From: Nocardioides nematodiphilus
GTDB lineage: Bacteria > Actinomycetota > Actinomycetes > Propionibacteriales > Nocardioidaceae
NCBI RefSeq assembly: GCF_020216525.1
Contig: NZ_JAIWOY010000001.1
Location: forward strand, 496,001-560,000
DNA: 64,000 bases
Reading direction: 5' to 3'
A model generated the notes under the pieces. That model was not told the DNA's origin. It searched no databases and saw only the letters and a program-made list of their open reading frames with translations. Below are positions 53,732 through 63,186 of this stretch, piece by piece. The position numbers and the translations under genes are program-made. The first letter of the stretch is position 1. Every line of letters begins with the position of its first letter.

Positions 53732-53795
53732 CGTTTCGCGGGCTCCTCCGCGGGCAGCGTCCTGGACGGGACGGCACGACCTGAGGAGGAGAACG

Positions 53796-54098
53796 ATGAT
53801 CGGAGATCCTGGGGCGATCCGCGCCCTGGCCCGTCCCCTGCGCCGCCGCGCCGACGAGCTGCACACCCTGAGTGATCGGCTGCTCGACCAGGCCCGGGCG
53901 ACGTCCTGGCAGGGCGTGGCGGCCGACGCGATGCTGGTCGCCGTGGGCGGCTCGGCGAACGGCCTGCGGCGCACCGCCGACCTGCACGACGAGGCCGCCG
54001 ACGCCCTCGAACGGCACGCCGACCACGTCGCCGCGGCCCTGGCCGCGATCGAGGGCGCCCTGCACGCGCTCAAGAGGGTGATGGGAGCGGTGACATGA
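53796..54098 (+). CDS. WXG100-like protein paired with an alpha/beta hydrolase
   Basis: A 100-residue all-helical protein with WXG motif Trp38-Gln-Gly40 (ATSWQGVAADAM) and a second helix (EAADALERHADHVAAALAAIEGALHAL). It overlaps the next gene by 4 bp (ATGA), the arrangement of an export partner with its cargo. It is not part of the operon near eccC, so it is a separate substrate module, about 6 kb away. Chaperone/co-secreted role is inference. Confidence 0.8.
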   Translation: MIGDPGAIRALARPLRRRADELHTLSDRLLDQARATSWQGVAADAMLVAVGGSANGLRRTADLHDEAADALERHADHVAAALAAIEGALHALKRVMGAVT

Positions 54099-55321
54099 GC
54101 GCCGACATCACCGGGATCAGCGGCGGCCCGGTGCTGAGCGCGGAGTACGACCAGCTGGAGCGGCTCGCCGGGACGTTCGCGCACGCCGGGCTCGTGCTCG
54201 GGGAGTGGCTGGCACTGCCGACCGCCACGCTCCTCGACCCCGACCTGGTCGCGTCCGCATCCCTCGCGCCGGTCAGCTTCGCGCAGGTCGAGGCCCGCCT
54301 GGGCCTGACCATGATCGGGCCCGACTCGCTGGTCCAGGCGGCCGCCTCGTGGGCCGAGCTCGCCCTCGGCGTGATCGCGGCGCGCGGCGTCATCGAGGAG
54401 GTCGACAGCGGCGAGGTGCAGCGGCTGTGGACCGATGCTGACGAGGTGATCCGGCTCAGGACGGCCGGTCTCCCCTCGATGGACACGCTGACCGCAGCGG
54501 CCGGGGGCGGCCTCGGCCTGATCACCGCCACTCTCGGCGCAGCGAACGTGAGCGCGGGCGCCGGGCTGCTGGCCCGGCACCAGGGCCCGGACACCGCGAC
54601 CACCACCCAGCCCGTGACCGTCGGACCGTCCGCGGGCCCGCGGGATCTCGCCGACCTCACACGTCACCTCGGCCTGCTCGCCGACGCGGCCGACGGCAGC
54701 GTCGAGGTGCAGACCCTGACGGCGGTGGACGGCAGCATCCGGCACATCGTCTACCTGCCCGGCACCGACGACATGAACCCCTTCAGCCACGACGCGCAGG
54801 TCCGCGACATGGCCGAGAACGTCCGCCTCATCGCAGGCGAGCCGACCGCGTACGGCGCCGGGATCCTCGCGGCGATGGCGCAGGCCGGCGTGCGACGGGG
54901 GCAACCGGTCCTGCTGGTCGGGCACAGCCAGGGCGGGATGCAGGCGGTCGCGCTCGCCTCGCACGGCACCCCGTACGACGTGACCGACGTGGTCACGCTC
55001 GGCAGCCCGACCGCGCAGATCCGGCACTATCCCGCGGGTGTCCAGGTGCTGTCGCTGGAGCACGTCGGCGACGCGGTGCCCGAGCTCGACGGCGCACCGG
55101 CCTCGACCAACCCGGCGCAGGTCACCGTCCGCTTCGACGACGGCGTCGAGGGGCTGGTCGCGAACCACTCGTACGGGCACTACCTCGCCGGCTCGCGGGC
55201 CGTCGACGCCTCCCACGACGCGACGATCCGGGCGAACGTCGGTGGCCTGGGCAACTTCCTCGCCCCCGGCCAGCACGCCACCTCGCACGTCTTCCAGATC
55301 ACCCGCGTCCGGGGCGGTTGA
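54095..55321 (+). CDS. Alpha/beta-hydrolase, candidate type VII-secreted effector
   Basis: A 408-residue protein. Residues 1-165 are helical and signal-peptide-free. Residues about 200-380 carry a lipase-like domain with nucleophile Ser278 in GHSQGGMQAVALA, an aspartate in EHVGDAVPELD and a histidine in NHSYGHYL. Fusion of an ESX-type helical region to a lipase/esterase and coupling to a WXG100 partner suggest secretion through the EccC system. No immunity protein is obvious next to it. Substrate unknown. Confidence 0.85.
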   Translation: MSADITGISGGPVLSAEYDQLERLAGTFAHAGLVLGEWLALPTATLLDPDLVASASLAPVSFAQVEARLGLTMIGPDSLVQAAASWAELALGVIAARGVIEEVDSGEVQRLWTDADEVIRLRTAGLPSMDTLTAAAGGGLGLITATLGAANVSAGAGLLARHQGPDTATTTQPVTVGPSAGPRDLADLTRHLGLLADAADGSVEVQTLTAVDGSIRHIVYLPGTDDMNPFSHDAQVRDMAENVRLIAGEPTAYGAGILAAMAQAGVRRGQPVLLVGHSQGGMQAVALASHGTPYDVTDVVTLGSPTAQIRHYPAGVQVLSLEHVGDAVPELDGAPASTNPAQVTVRFDDGVEGLVANHSYGHYLAGSRAVDASHDATIRANVGGLGNFLAPGQHATSHVFQITRVRGG

Positions 55322-55410
55322 TGAGAGCTTCCTGAGCGCACGGCCGTGGTCACCTGATTAGCGCCGCCGAACCTCTCGTCCGGGCGTCTCCTCGGTGTCA
55401 CTCTTCCCCT

Positions 55411-56853
55411 GTGCGTCGTGTCGTCCTGCCCGTCATCGCGGTGGCCGCGCTGGCCGTCCGGCTGGTGCCGTTGCTGGCCGCGTCCGGGCTGGTGAGCGTC
55501 GATCACTATGACGACGGCGTCTACTACGCGGCGGCCGCGTCGCTCGTCGACGGCCGGCTGCCGTACCGCGACTTCGTGCTGCTCCACCCGCCGCTGATCG
55601 CGTTGGTGCTGACGCCGTTCGCCGCTCTCGGCCGGCTGACCAGCGACCCGACCGGCTTCCTCCTCGCTCGCCTGGCCTGGATCCTGGTCGGCACCGCCAC
55701 CGCGGTGCTCGCGGCGCGCTTCGCCGCTCGCTGGGGCACCGGGGCCGCTCTCGTCGCGGGACTGTGGGTGGCGTGCTCGGCCACCGCCTCGTACGCCTCG
55801 CAGAGCACGTTCATCGAGCCGGCCGCCGATCTCGCGCTCCTGGGCGGCGTGGTGCTGATCTCCGGCGACCACGAGCGCCCTCGGCGCGAGCTGGCCGCCG
55901 GCGTCCTGCTCGGCGTCGCCCTCACCGGGAAGATCTGGTACGTCGCACCGGTCGGCGTCCTGCTGCTGGTGCTCCTGCTCCAACGTCGGTTCCGGCCGGC
56001 GCTGCGGGCCGCCGCGACCGCGTCGGTGACCGCCACCGCCATCCTGCTGCCGTTCTTCGTCGCGGACCCCGCCGCCATGTGGCGGATGGTGGTCCACGAC
56101 CAGCTGACGCGCCGCCCGACCGAGCGGGCGACGCTCGCCGACCGGCTCGCGCTCGGCACCATCGGGCACGACCTCGGCCTCGGGCACCCGGGGATGGTGG
56201 CCGCAGCCACGGTCGCGACGGTGCTCCTGGTCGCGGCCACCGTGGCCATCGCACGGTACGAGCGGCAGGCCTGGCCGGTGGCTGCCGTGGCGGCCGCCAC
56301 GCTGGGGCTCCTCCTGCTCAGCCCGAGCAGCTTCCGGCACTACGGCTCGCTGACCGCGGCGCCGGTCGGGATCACCCTCGCGGTCGGGCTCTCGCTCCTC
56401 GGACCACGGATGCTCCCGCACGGACGCACACGGCGGGTCGCCACCGTCGCGCTGGTGGCCACGATCGCGGCCACCGGTGTGCTCACGATCGCGACCTCGC
56501 ACCTCCGCCCCTTCCCCCGGGCGCAGGTCGCCGCCGTGCTGCCCGCGGGCTGCATCACAGCCGACAGCCCGAGCTCGCTCATCCTCACCGACCGGCTCAC
56601 CAGCGACCTCCGCGACCGCTGCCCGGTGCCGGTCGACGTCAGCGGGACCAGCTACGGCGTCGGGATCGCCCGGAGCCGCGACGTGCCCTACCTGACGTGG
56701 CTGCGGGGCTACCTCACGTCGGGGAGCGCGATGATCCTGACCCGCCGGCCGCACGGCGACGGGCTGAGCCGGCCGGAGCTCGCCGCCCTCGGCCGCCCCG
56801 TCTACGACAGCGGCCGGGTACGGGTGCAGCTGCCGCTCAGGCGAGGTCCTTGA
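55411..56853 (+). CDS. GT-C fold membrane glycosyltransferase
   Basis: A 480-residue membrane protein with about 10-11 hydrophobic helices from residue 5 to 365. The first external loop has YDDGVYYAAA (Asp34, Asp35), the acidic pair expected in polyprenyl-sugar-using GT-C enzymes of the GT39/GT87 group, and LLHPPL follows. The C-terminal 110 residues are soluble. Start is GTG 55411, the first plausible codon. It would add a sugar from a lipid donor to a cell-wall glycan or protein; acceptor unknown. Confidence 0.82.
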   Translation: MRRVVLPVIAVAALAVRLVPLLAASGLVSVDHYDDGVYYAAAASLVDGRLPYRDFVLLHPPLIALVLTPFAALGRLTSDPTGFLLARLAWILVGTATAVLAARFAARWGTGAALVAGLWVACSATASYASQSTFIEPAADLALLGGVVLISGDHERPRRELAAGVLLGVALTGKIWYVAPVGVLLLVLLLQRRFRPALRAAATASVTATAILLPFFVADPAAMWRMVVHDQLTRRPTERATLADRLALGTIGHDLGLGHPGMVAAATVATVLLVAATVAIARYERQAWPVAAVAAATLGLLLLSPSSFRHYGSLTAAPVGITLAVGLSLLGPRMLPHGRTRRVATVALVATIAATGVLTIATSHLRPFPRAQVAAVLPAGCITADSPSSLILTDRLTSDLRDRCPVPVDVSGTSYGVGIARSRDVPYLTWLRGYLTSGSAMILTRRPHGDGLSRPELAALGRPVYDSGRVRVQLPLRRGP

Positions 56854-58240
56854 TGAAGGTCTGCAGCTGGACCAGGTTGCGGCACTCCACCATCGGCACG
56901 AGCGCCGCATAGCGGGAGGCCGCCGAGTCGCCGGTGTCCCACTGGCGCCGCACCTCCGGGTTGAGCCACCACTGGTGACGGCTGCGGTCGACGACCTCCT
57001 GCAGCGCGGGCAGCGCGAGGTCGGCGTAGTTGGAGCGGGCGTCGCCGAGGATGAGCACCGACGACTTCGGGGTGAGGGCGTCGCCGTGCAGCTCGACGAA
57101 GCGGGTGAGCGCGCGGCCGTAGTTGGTCCGACCCATCCGGGCGGCGTGCGCCGAGGACTCGACCAGGCCGGTCATCACGTCGACCAGGTCGGCTCCCGGT
57201 CGGAACTGGTCGGTGACCTCGACGATGTCGTCGACGAACGTGAAGGCGCGGACCTTGGTGAAGACCTCGCGCAGCGCGAAGACCAGCATCAGGGTGAAGG
57301 TGGCGAAGTTGGCCACCGAGCCGGACACGTCGCACAGCACCACCAGCTCGCTGCGGTGGGGCCGCTTCGGCTTGTGGTGGGTGGTGATCGGGACACCGCC
57401 GGAGGCCATCGAGGCGCGGACCGTACGACGGAAGTCGAGCGGGCCGCGATGACGCGACCGCTGCTCGCGCGCCAGCCGGGTGGCCATCCGGCGGGCGAGC
57501 GGATAGAGCTCGCGGCGCAGCTCCTCGACGTCGGCTCGGCGCATGTGCAGGAAGTCGAGCCGGTCGATCGTCGGACGCACCGTCACCTGGGCGATGTGCT
57601 CGGGCCCCTTCTCCTCCGCGATCCGGCGCCGCGCGTCGGCCTCGACCATCGCGACGTAGGAGCCCGTACGACGCCCGGCGGCGCGCTCGGCCTCCTCCTC
57701 GGTCCAGCCGTGGCTGCGCAGCGCCTCGGCCAGCCGCTGGGTGAGATCGTCGGTGGAGAGCCGGCGCAGCGCGGTGTAGGACGACCACGACGACAGCCCC
57801 GGCCCACGCCCCGGCATCGACCCGAACCGGCCGACCGCCTCGGCCGCGAGCTCGCGCAGCCGCTCCACGTCATCGGCCGCCAGCGCCTCGAGGATCTGCT
57901 CCTGCATCGCGGCGAGCGCCTCGCCGTTGTCCATCGACTCGGCCCTCGGGCCACCCTCAACCGGCCCTCCGGCGCCGTCGACCTGGCCCTCGAGCAGACC
58001 GTCGGCGGCGCCCTCCCCGACCAGCCGCGGGAAGTAGAGCTCGAAGAGCTGGTCGAAGGTCGCCCGCTGACCCTGCCGCTTGACCACCGTGGCCGCGTAC
58101 ACGTCGCGCACGGTCGTCCGTGACGACCAGCCGACCGCACCGAGCGCGGTGACCGCGTCCAGGTCCTCCGACAGCGAGACCGGGAGCCCCGCGCCGCGCA
58201 GGGCCTCGAGGAACGCGATATGCCGATCGAGCAGGGTCAT
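56837..58240 (-). CDS. VWA-domain CoxE-like protein
   Basis: A 467-residue protein whose C-terminal half is a von Willebrand factor A domain with MIDAS motif DVSGSV (Asp304 first). Residues about 1-90 are the short CoxE-type N-terminus. Together with the adjacent MoxR ATPase (8-bp gap) it forms a pair that typically remodels or inserts metal centres in other proteins, as CoxD/CoxE do for CO dehydrogenase; the client here is unknown because no oxidoreductase lies nearby. The gene's 3' end overlaps the glycosyltransferase end by 17 bp. Confidence 0.88.
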   Translation of the reverse strand: MTLLDRHIAFLEALRGAGLPVSLSEDLDAVTALGAVGWSSRTTVRDVYAATVVKRQGQRATFDQLFELYFPRLVGEGAADGLLEGQVDGAGGPVEGGPRAESMDNGEALAAMQEQILEALAADDVERLRELAAEAVGRFGSMPGRGPGLSSWSSYTALRRLSTDDLTQRLAEALRSHGWTEEEAERAAGRRTGSYVAMVEADARRRIAEEKGPEHIAQVTVRPTIDRLDFLHMRRADVEELRRELYPLARRMATRLAREQRSRHRGPLDFRRTVRASMASGGVPITTHHKPKRPHRSELVVLCDVSGSVANFATFTLMLVFALREVFTKVRAFTFVDDIVEVTDQFRPGADLVDVMTGLVESSAHAARMGRTNYGRALTRFVELHGDALTPKSSVLILGDARSNYADLALPALQEVVDRSRHQWWLNPEVRRQWDTGDSAASRYAALVPMVECRNLVQLQTFIKDLA

Positions 58241-58248
58241 CGACGCGC

Positions 58249-59184
58249 CTAACGGAACGGGTGGGCCGACGTCGTGCTCGCGACCGGGCCGCCGGTGGCG
58301 AGTCGCAGCTCGCGGCGCGCCCGGTCCTGGTCCGAGACGTGCTTGAGCACCACGCCGAGGGTGGCGTCGATGGTGGCGGCGTCCAGCGTGCCGGCCTGCA
58401 GCGCGATCAGGGTGCGCGCCCAGTCGACCGACTCCGCGATCGAGGGCGCCTTCTTCAGCTCCAGCTCGCGCAGCCGCGCCACCACGTCCACGAGCTGTGC
58501 GACCACGCCCTCGTCGAGCTCCGGTACGTGCCGGGTGACGATCTCGCGCTCCCGCGACGCCGACGGATAGTCCAGGTGCAGGTAGAGGCAGCGGCGCTTC
58601 ACCGCCTCGGAGAGCTCGCGGGCGGCGTTGGAGGTGAGCACGACGAACGGGCGGCGCACCGCCTCGATCGTGCCGAGCTCGGGCACGGTCACCTGGAAGT
58701 CGGACAGCACCTCGAGCAGCAGGCCCTCCACCTCGACGTCGGTCTTGTCGACCTCGTCGATGAGGAGCACCGTCGGCTCCGTGCGGCGGATGGCGGTGAG
58801 CAGCGGGCGCGACAGCAGGAACTCCTCGCCGAAGATCTCGTCGTGTGCCTCGGCCCAGCTCTGCGACCCGGTGCCCTCGACGCCGGCGGCCTGGATCCGC
58901 AGCAGCTGCTTCTTGTAGTTCCACTCGTACAGGGCCCGCGCCTCGTCGAGGCCCTCGTAGCACTGCAGCCGGACCAGCTCGGCGTCCGCGGCCCGCGCGA
59001 CCGCCTTCGCGAACTCGGTCTTCCCGACGCCGGCCGGGCCCTCGATCAGCACCGGCTTCTCCAGCGCACCGGCCAGGAAGGCGACCGTCGCGGTCGCCTC
59101 GTCGGCGAGGTAGCCCGTCGCACCCAGGCGGGTGAGGGCGTCGGACGGCGAGGAGAACCAAGCGGGAGCTGCCATGCAGGGCAT
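58249..59184 (-). CDS. MoxR-family AAA+ ATPase
   Basis: A 311-residue AAA+ chaperone. Walker A is GPAGVGKTE (49-57), Walker B is VLLIDEVDKTD, with sensor LTSNAARELSEAVKRRCLYLHLDYP split over residues about 195-220. ATG 59184 has AGGG at good spacing; ATG 59175 is an in-frame alternative. It is coupled to the VWA protein and divergent from a small secreted protein 47 bp away. Confidence 0.92.
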   Translation of the reverse strand: MPCMAAPAWFSSPSDALTRLGATGYLADEATATVAFLAGALEKPVLIEGPAGVGKTEFAKAVARAADAELVRLQCYEGLDEARALYEWNYKKQLLRIQAAGVEGTGSQSWAEAHDEIFGEEFLLSRPLLTAIRRTEPTVLLIDEVDKTDVEVEGLLLEVLSDFQVTVPELGTIEAVRRPFVVLTSNAARELSEAVKRRCLYLHLDYPSASREREIVTRHVPELDEGVVAQLVDVVARLRELELKKAPSIAESVDWARTLIALQAGTLDAATIDATLGVVLKHVSDQDRARRELRLATGGPVASTTSAHPFR

Positions 59185-59231
59185 CTTGCCCTACTGGCGT
59201 CACGTCCTGGGCGGAGCCTCGTTGAGCCTGT

Positions 59232-59555
59232 GTGCAGTTGTTCCGCCACCTCCTCGGGATCGTCTTGGGCCTGGCCCTGACGGCGCTCGTGGTGATCCCG
59301 GTGACCGCCGCCGTCGTCTCCTCCGCCGAGGAGGACACGCCGCACGGATCGGTGACCGCGGGCCTGGCGCGCGACCTCACCACCCCCGCTGCGGACGTGC
59401 CGGATCGCTGTCACGGCACCGGCGCGCTCATCCGCACGCATGGCCGGATCCACCAGGTCAGCCTCGCCCGCGGTCTGCGGACCTACGAGCACAAGGCGCC
59501 CGGCACGTTTCTCAGCCTGTGCCCACGCGGGGACGCGACACCTCAGGGTTCGTGA
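59232..59555 (+). CDS. Small secreted protein, 107 aa
   Basis: From GTG 59232, a signal segment ([20 protein letters not shown], residues 4-23) is followed by an 80-residue exported part with two cysteines (DRCHGTG and LSLCPRG) that could form a disulfide. No family recognised. It lies between the MoxR/VWA pair and the two-component system; a link to either is only positional. Confidence 0.65.
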   Translation: MQLFRHLLGIVLGLALTALVVIPVTAAVVSSAEEDTPHGSVTAGLARDLTTPAADVPDRCHGTGALIRTHGRIHQVSLARGLRTYEHKAPGTFLSLCPRGDATPQGS

Positions 59556-59601
59556 GCCGCAATCTCAGCGCCGGCTCAGCCAGCGATGGCACAGTGACCC
59601 C

Positions 59602-60306
59602 GTGAGCACTCCGAGCCCTGGCAAGCCGCGCGCGCTGGTCGTCGACGACGACAAGGCCGTCCGGGAGTCGCTGCGTCGCTCGCTGGAGTTCAACGGGTAC
59701 GACGTGGTGCTCGCCTCCGACGGCGCCGAGGCGCTGGCCGGCATCTCCGCCGCCGCCCCCGACATCGTCGTGATGGACGTGATGATGCCGCGCCTGGACG
59801 GCATCGAGACCACGAAGGCGCTGCGCCAGGCCGGGAACGACCTCCCGATCATCGTGCTCACCGCCCGCGACGCGGTCGGCGACCGGGTCGACGGTCTCGA
59901 CGCCGGCGCGGACGACTACCTCACCAAGCCGTTCGCACTGCAGGAGCTCCTCGCCCGGATGCGGGCGCTGCTGCGCCGCGCCGTCCCGACCGCGCCCGGC
60001 GAGAGCGACGAGGTCCTCTCCTACAGCGACCTCACGATGAACATCGCCTCGCGCGAGGTCACCCGCGCGGGTCGCTCGATCGAGCTGACCCGCACCGAGT
60101 TCACCCTGCTCGAGATGTTCCTGCGCCGGCCCAAGCGGGTGCTCGAGCGCTCGTTCATCCTCGAGGAGGTCTGGGGCTACGACTTCCCGACCACCGCCAA
60201 CTCCCTCGAGGTCTACGTCGGCTACCTGCGCCGCAAGACCGAGGCGGAGGGCGAGTCGCGACTGCTGCACACCGTGCGCGGCGTGGGGTACGTGCTCAAG
60301 GAATGA
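59602..60306 (+). CDS. mprA: OmpR-family response regulator (MprA-like)
   Basis: A 234-residue regulator from GTG 59602. The receiver domain has the acidic pair in VVDDDKAV, phosphoacceptor Asp59 ([12 protein letters not shown]) and Lys109 (YLTKPFAL). The winged-helix output domain (about 140-234) has [20 protein letters not shown] and ends [12 protein letters not shown]. Overall sequence closely follows mycobacterial MprA, a regulator of envelope stress. The histidine kinase start overlaps its stop by 4 bp. Confidence 0.93.
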   Translation: MSTPSPGKPRALVVDDDKAVRESLRRSLEFNGYDVVLASDGAEALAGISAAAPDIVVMDVMMPRLDGIETTKALRQAGNDLPIIVLTARDAVGDRVDGLDAGADDYLTKPFALQELLARMRALLRRAVPTAPGESDEVLSYSDLTMNIASREVTRAGRSIELTRTEFTLLEMFLRRPKRVLERSFILEEVWGYDFPTTANSLEVYVGYLRRKTEAEGESRLLHTVRGVGYVLKE

Positions 60307-61721
60307 CCCCCGAGATGACGCTGCCCTTCCCTCAGCGCGTCGCACTCGCCTGGCACCGCCGATCGCTCGCCAGCCGCGTCACGTTGCTCACCACCCTCGC
60401 CGTCGGCCTGGTCGTCGCCCTGATCGCGGTGACCGGCTACTTCACCGTCCGCATGCAACTGCAGTCGACGACCGACGAGTCGCTCGTGCAGCGTGCCCGC
60501 ACCGCGGCGGCGAGCTACAGCAGCCCGGTCGGCCAGCCGGTGCCGCTGTGGGTCCTCGGCGCCGGCGAGACCCGGGTGGCGGTCCTCGCCGCCGGCAGGG
60601 TCTACAAGCCCGACTTCGACTCGCGGCCCTTCCCCGAGCCGGGCGCGCCCGAGCGGGCGGTCGCCGACGGTCAGACCACCGGAAGCCTGCGCACCATCTC
60701 CGCGGGCGGCGTGACCTATCGGGTCGCGGCAGTCCCCCTCACGCGCGGCAGCGCCCTGGTCGTCGCCCAGTCCCTGGAGTCCCAGGAACGGGTCCTGGCC
60801 AAGCTCGGGATCCTGATGCTCATCCTCGGCCTGGCCGGGGTCATCGCCGCCGGCTTCGCCGGCTGGGGCGTCGCGACCGGGGGCCTGCGGCCGGTGCGCC
60901 GGCTCACCGACGACGTCGAGCGGATCGCCCGTACGGAGGACCTCACGCCGATCCCGGTCGAGGGCCATGACGAGATCGCCCGGCTCGCCACGTCCTTCAA
61001 CGGCATGCTGATCGCGCTCTCCGCCTCCCGTGACCGGCAGCGCCAGCTGGTCGCCGACGCCGGCCACGAGCTGCGCACCCCGCTCACCTCGATGCGGACC
61101 AACATCGACCTGCTCACCCAGGCCGGCCTCTCCCTCACGGAGGCACAGCGCGAGGAGCTCCTCGACGACGTCCGCGCGCAGATGGAGGAGCTCACCACCC
61201 TCATCGGCGATCTGGTCGAGCTCGCCCGCGACGAGCCACTGCCGCCGGTTGTCGAGACCGTCGAGCTACCCGAGGTCCTCGACCACGCCGTCACCCGCGT
61301 GCGCCGCCGCGCCCCGTCCTTGGCGTGGGTCGTCGAAGCGGAGCCGTGGTGGGTCGTCGGCGAGGCCCCCGGCCTGGAGCGCGCCATCACCAACCTGCTG
61401 GACAACGCCGCGAAGTTCTCCCCCGACGGCGCCACCGTGCACGTGTCCCTCGACAACGGCGTCCTCACCGTCGACGACGAGGGCCCCGGCATCCCCGAGG
61501 ACGACCTTCCGCACGTCTTCGACCGGTTCTACCGCGCCATGGAGTCGCGCTCGATGCCCGGCTCCGGCCTCGGCCTGTCGATCGTGCGCCAGATCGCCGA
61601 GCGCCACGGCGGTACGGTCACCGCCAGCCGTTCCCCGTACGGTGGGGCGCGCCTCGAGTTGCGCCTGCCCGGCGCGGCCGCGCCCATGCCCCGGACGACA
61701 CCTGTGGAGATCTCCTCGTGA
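60303..61721 (+). CDS. mprB: HAMP-domain sensor histidine kinase (MprB-like)
   Basis: A 472-residue membrane kinase. TM1 is at about 26-48, an extracytoplasmic sensing region about 50-160, TM2 about 165-188, then HAMP ([17 protein letters not shown]). The phosphorylated residue is His255 in [13 protein letters not shown], and the ATPase domain has [18 protein letters not shown] and GSGLGLSIV. It pairs with the overlapping regulator gene and is in turn coupled (GTGA) to a DUF3558 lipoprotein gene. Confidence 0.94.
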   Translation: MTPEMTLPFPQRVALAWHRRSLASRVTLLTTLAVGLVVALIAVTGYFTVRMQLQSTTDESLVQRARTAAASYSSPVGQPVPLWVLGAGETRVAVLAAGRVYKPDFDSRPFPEPGAPERAVADGQTTGSLRTISAGGVTYRVAAVPLTRGSALVVAQSLESQERVLAKLGILMLILGLAGVIAAGFAGWGVATGGLRPVRRLTDDVERIARTEDLTPIPVEGHDEIARLATSFNGMLIALSASRDRQRQLVADAGHELRTPLTSMRTNIDLLTQAGLSLTEAQREELLDDVRAQMEELTTLIGDLVELARDEPLPPVVETVELPEVLDHAVTRVRRRAPSLAWVVEAEPWWVVGEAPGLERAITNLLDNAAKFSPDGATVHVSLDNGVLTVDDEGPGIPEDDLPHVFDRFYRAMESRSMPGSGLGLSIVRQIAERHGGTVTASRSPYGGARLELRLPGAAAPMPRTTPVEISS

Positions 61722-62302
61722 ACCTGACGCGCGCTGCGCTCCTGCTCCTCGCGCCGCTCGCGCTCGCCGGCTGCGGCGGTGCAGCGGACAACGGCGCCAC
61801 CAGCGACCCGACGCCGGCGCCCGCCTCCGCGAGCACCCCGGCCACGTCCAGTGCTTCGTCCAGTGCTTCGCCGACCGGCAAGCCGTTCAACCCGTGCGAC
61901 GGCCTCGATGTGGCCGCCATCTCCCAGGCACTCGGCTCGCCGCTGAAGCTCGCCACCGGCACCGCAGCTGAGCCGCGCTGCGCGCTGCTGCCGAAGAAGC
62001 ACGGCGACCCGACCTTCGAGCTCTCCTACCTGTGGTTCGACGGCGGGCTCGACGCGGCCTGGCAGGCCATCACCGACAAGCCGGCCGGCGCGGTCACCGA
62101 GCCGCAGATCAAGGGCGCCGACGCGACCAAGCTGATCGTGCAGCGGAAGAAGAGCGGTTACCTGGTGTCGGCGTTCATGCAGAACGGCGACCTCATCCAG
62201 TCGCTCAACGGCGCCGCCCTGCCGCCGTACGACGCCAGCGCGATGCAGCGTGCCACCACGGCGATCCTCACCCAGCTCTCGGCGGCTGCCCCGGCCGGAT
62301 GA
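61718..62302 (+). CDS. DUF3558-like lipoprotein coupled to the two-component system
   Basis: A 194-residue lipoprotein (lipobox LALAGC, Cys19), a short Ser/Thr/Ala-rich spacer, then a DUF3558-like domain with cysteines in FNPCDGLD and EPRCALLP that probably form a disulfide. GTG 61718 overlaps the kinase stop by 4 bp, so expression is tied to the sensor. It may sit at the sensor's outer face, by inference. Its last 35 bp overlap the convergent TetR gene. Confidence 0.82.
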   Translation: MNLTRAALLLLAPLALAGCGGAADNGATSDPTPAPASASTPATSSASSSASPTGKPFNPCDGLDVAAISQALGSPLKLATGTAAEPRCALLPKKHGDPTFELSYLWFDGGLDAAWQAITDKPAGAVTEPQIKGADATKLIVQRKKSGYLVSAFMQNGDLIQSLNGAALPPYDASAMQRATTAILTQLSAAAPAG

Positions 62303-63083
62303 TCGTGTAGGGCGGCCGGGTCGCCTCCTCGAACGATCGTGCAGGGATCGGGGCTGCCTCGTCCGCGTCGAACGATGGTGCGGCGAGCGAGCGCCGCCAC
62401 TGCGGAGCGGACATCTGTTCGACAGGAGGGCCCTTCTCCTGCGGAGCGGACATCTGTTCGGCGTCGTCGGAATGCCCCGCCGAACGGGACAGCTGTTCGA
62501 CGCGCGCCACGGGGTCGCCGCCGGCGAACATCTGTGCGGCCCCGAGCAGGATCAGCGTGCACGCGACCTCGAACTCCGCTCGGGCGGCGGCGCGATCCGG
62601 GTGGCGGCGCGCGTCCCAGAGCGCGACGGCACTGGCGTGGAGCGCGTCGACCGTCGGGGCGTCGATCGGCCGTGGAGGGTCGTACCTGCTCCACGAGCGC
62701 GCCGGGACATAGCGCTGCACCCAGACGACGAGCAGCTCCCGCTCGAAGGCGACGATCTCCTCGAGCACCTCGGCGAGCGCCGGGTCGGAGCGGGCGAGCT
62801 CGTCGTAGGCGAGCCGCAGGCGCGCATGCTCCATGCCCCTGTCCTCGGCCGGGATCGGGTGCCGATCCAGCGTCTGGCGCCACCGGACGCCGAGCGCCAG
62901 CAGCGCCCTGCGATGTAGCTCCCGCTTGCTGCCGAACCATGCCAGCAGCGTCGAAGGGCTGCGCGACGCCGTACGGGCGATCTCACGCAGGCTCGGGGAG
63001 TCGAGCCCGACGCGCGCGACGAGCGTCGAGAGCGCGACCCGAGCGTCCTCGCCCTCGTACTCCCGGAGCAGTGTGAAGTCCAT
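62268..63083 (-). CDS. TetR-family regulator with repeat-built C-terminal tail
   Basis: A 271-residue regulator. The N-terminal helix-turn-helix (about 27-50, SLREIARTASRSPSTLLAWF) is the TetR DNA-binding fold, followed by a helical ligand domain to about residue 190. The C-terminal tail (about 192-271) is low in structure and contains two EQMSAPQ units 13 residues apart plus weaker EQLSRSAG and AQMFAGG copies, matching 39-bp DNA repeats at 62401-62460. Target and ligand unknown. The tail overlaps the DUF3558 gene end. Confidence 0.8.
   Translation of the reverse strand: MDFTLLREYEGEDARVALSTLVARVGLDSPSLREIARTASRSPSTLLAWFGSKRELHRRALLALGVRWRQTLDRHPIPAEDRGMEHARLRLAYDELARSDPALAEVLEEIVAFERELLVVWVQRYVPARSWSRYDPPRPIDAPTVDALHASAVALWDARRHPDRAAARAEFEVACTLILLGAAQMFAGGDPVARVEQLSRSAGHSDDAEQMSAPQEKGPPVEQMSAPQWRRSLAAPSFDADEAAPIPARSFEEATRPPYTIIRPGQPPRAG
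62401..62460. repeat. Two 39-bp-spaced direct repeats inside the TetR gene
   Basis: A 21-bp sequence starting GCGGAGCGGACATCTGTTCG is present at 62401-62421 and 62440-62460. Degenerate copies of its ACATCTGTTCG end lie near 62485-62500 and 62525-62540. The exact copies encode the EQMSAPQ units of the TetR tail. Confidence 0.8.
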
Positions 63084-63186
63084 GTCAGGACCCTAGGGAG
63101 CGATCCGCCGTGACGGGTCGCCGTGGAGCTCACCTGTGGATGAGCGTGTCCCGAAGCCCTCCTGTGGACGATTTCCGGCCGGCGGC

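Noticed and set aside
53708..53795. Replication origin, from the TTATCCACA box and nearby dnaX/recR
   Set aside because: Only isolated boxes occur, with no dnaA, dnaN or gyr genes and no AT-rich unwinding element beside them.
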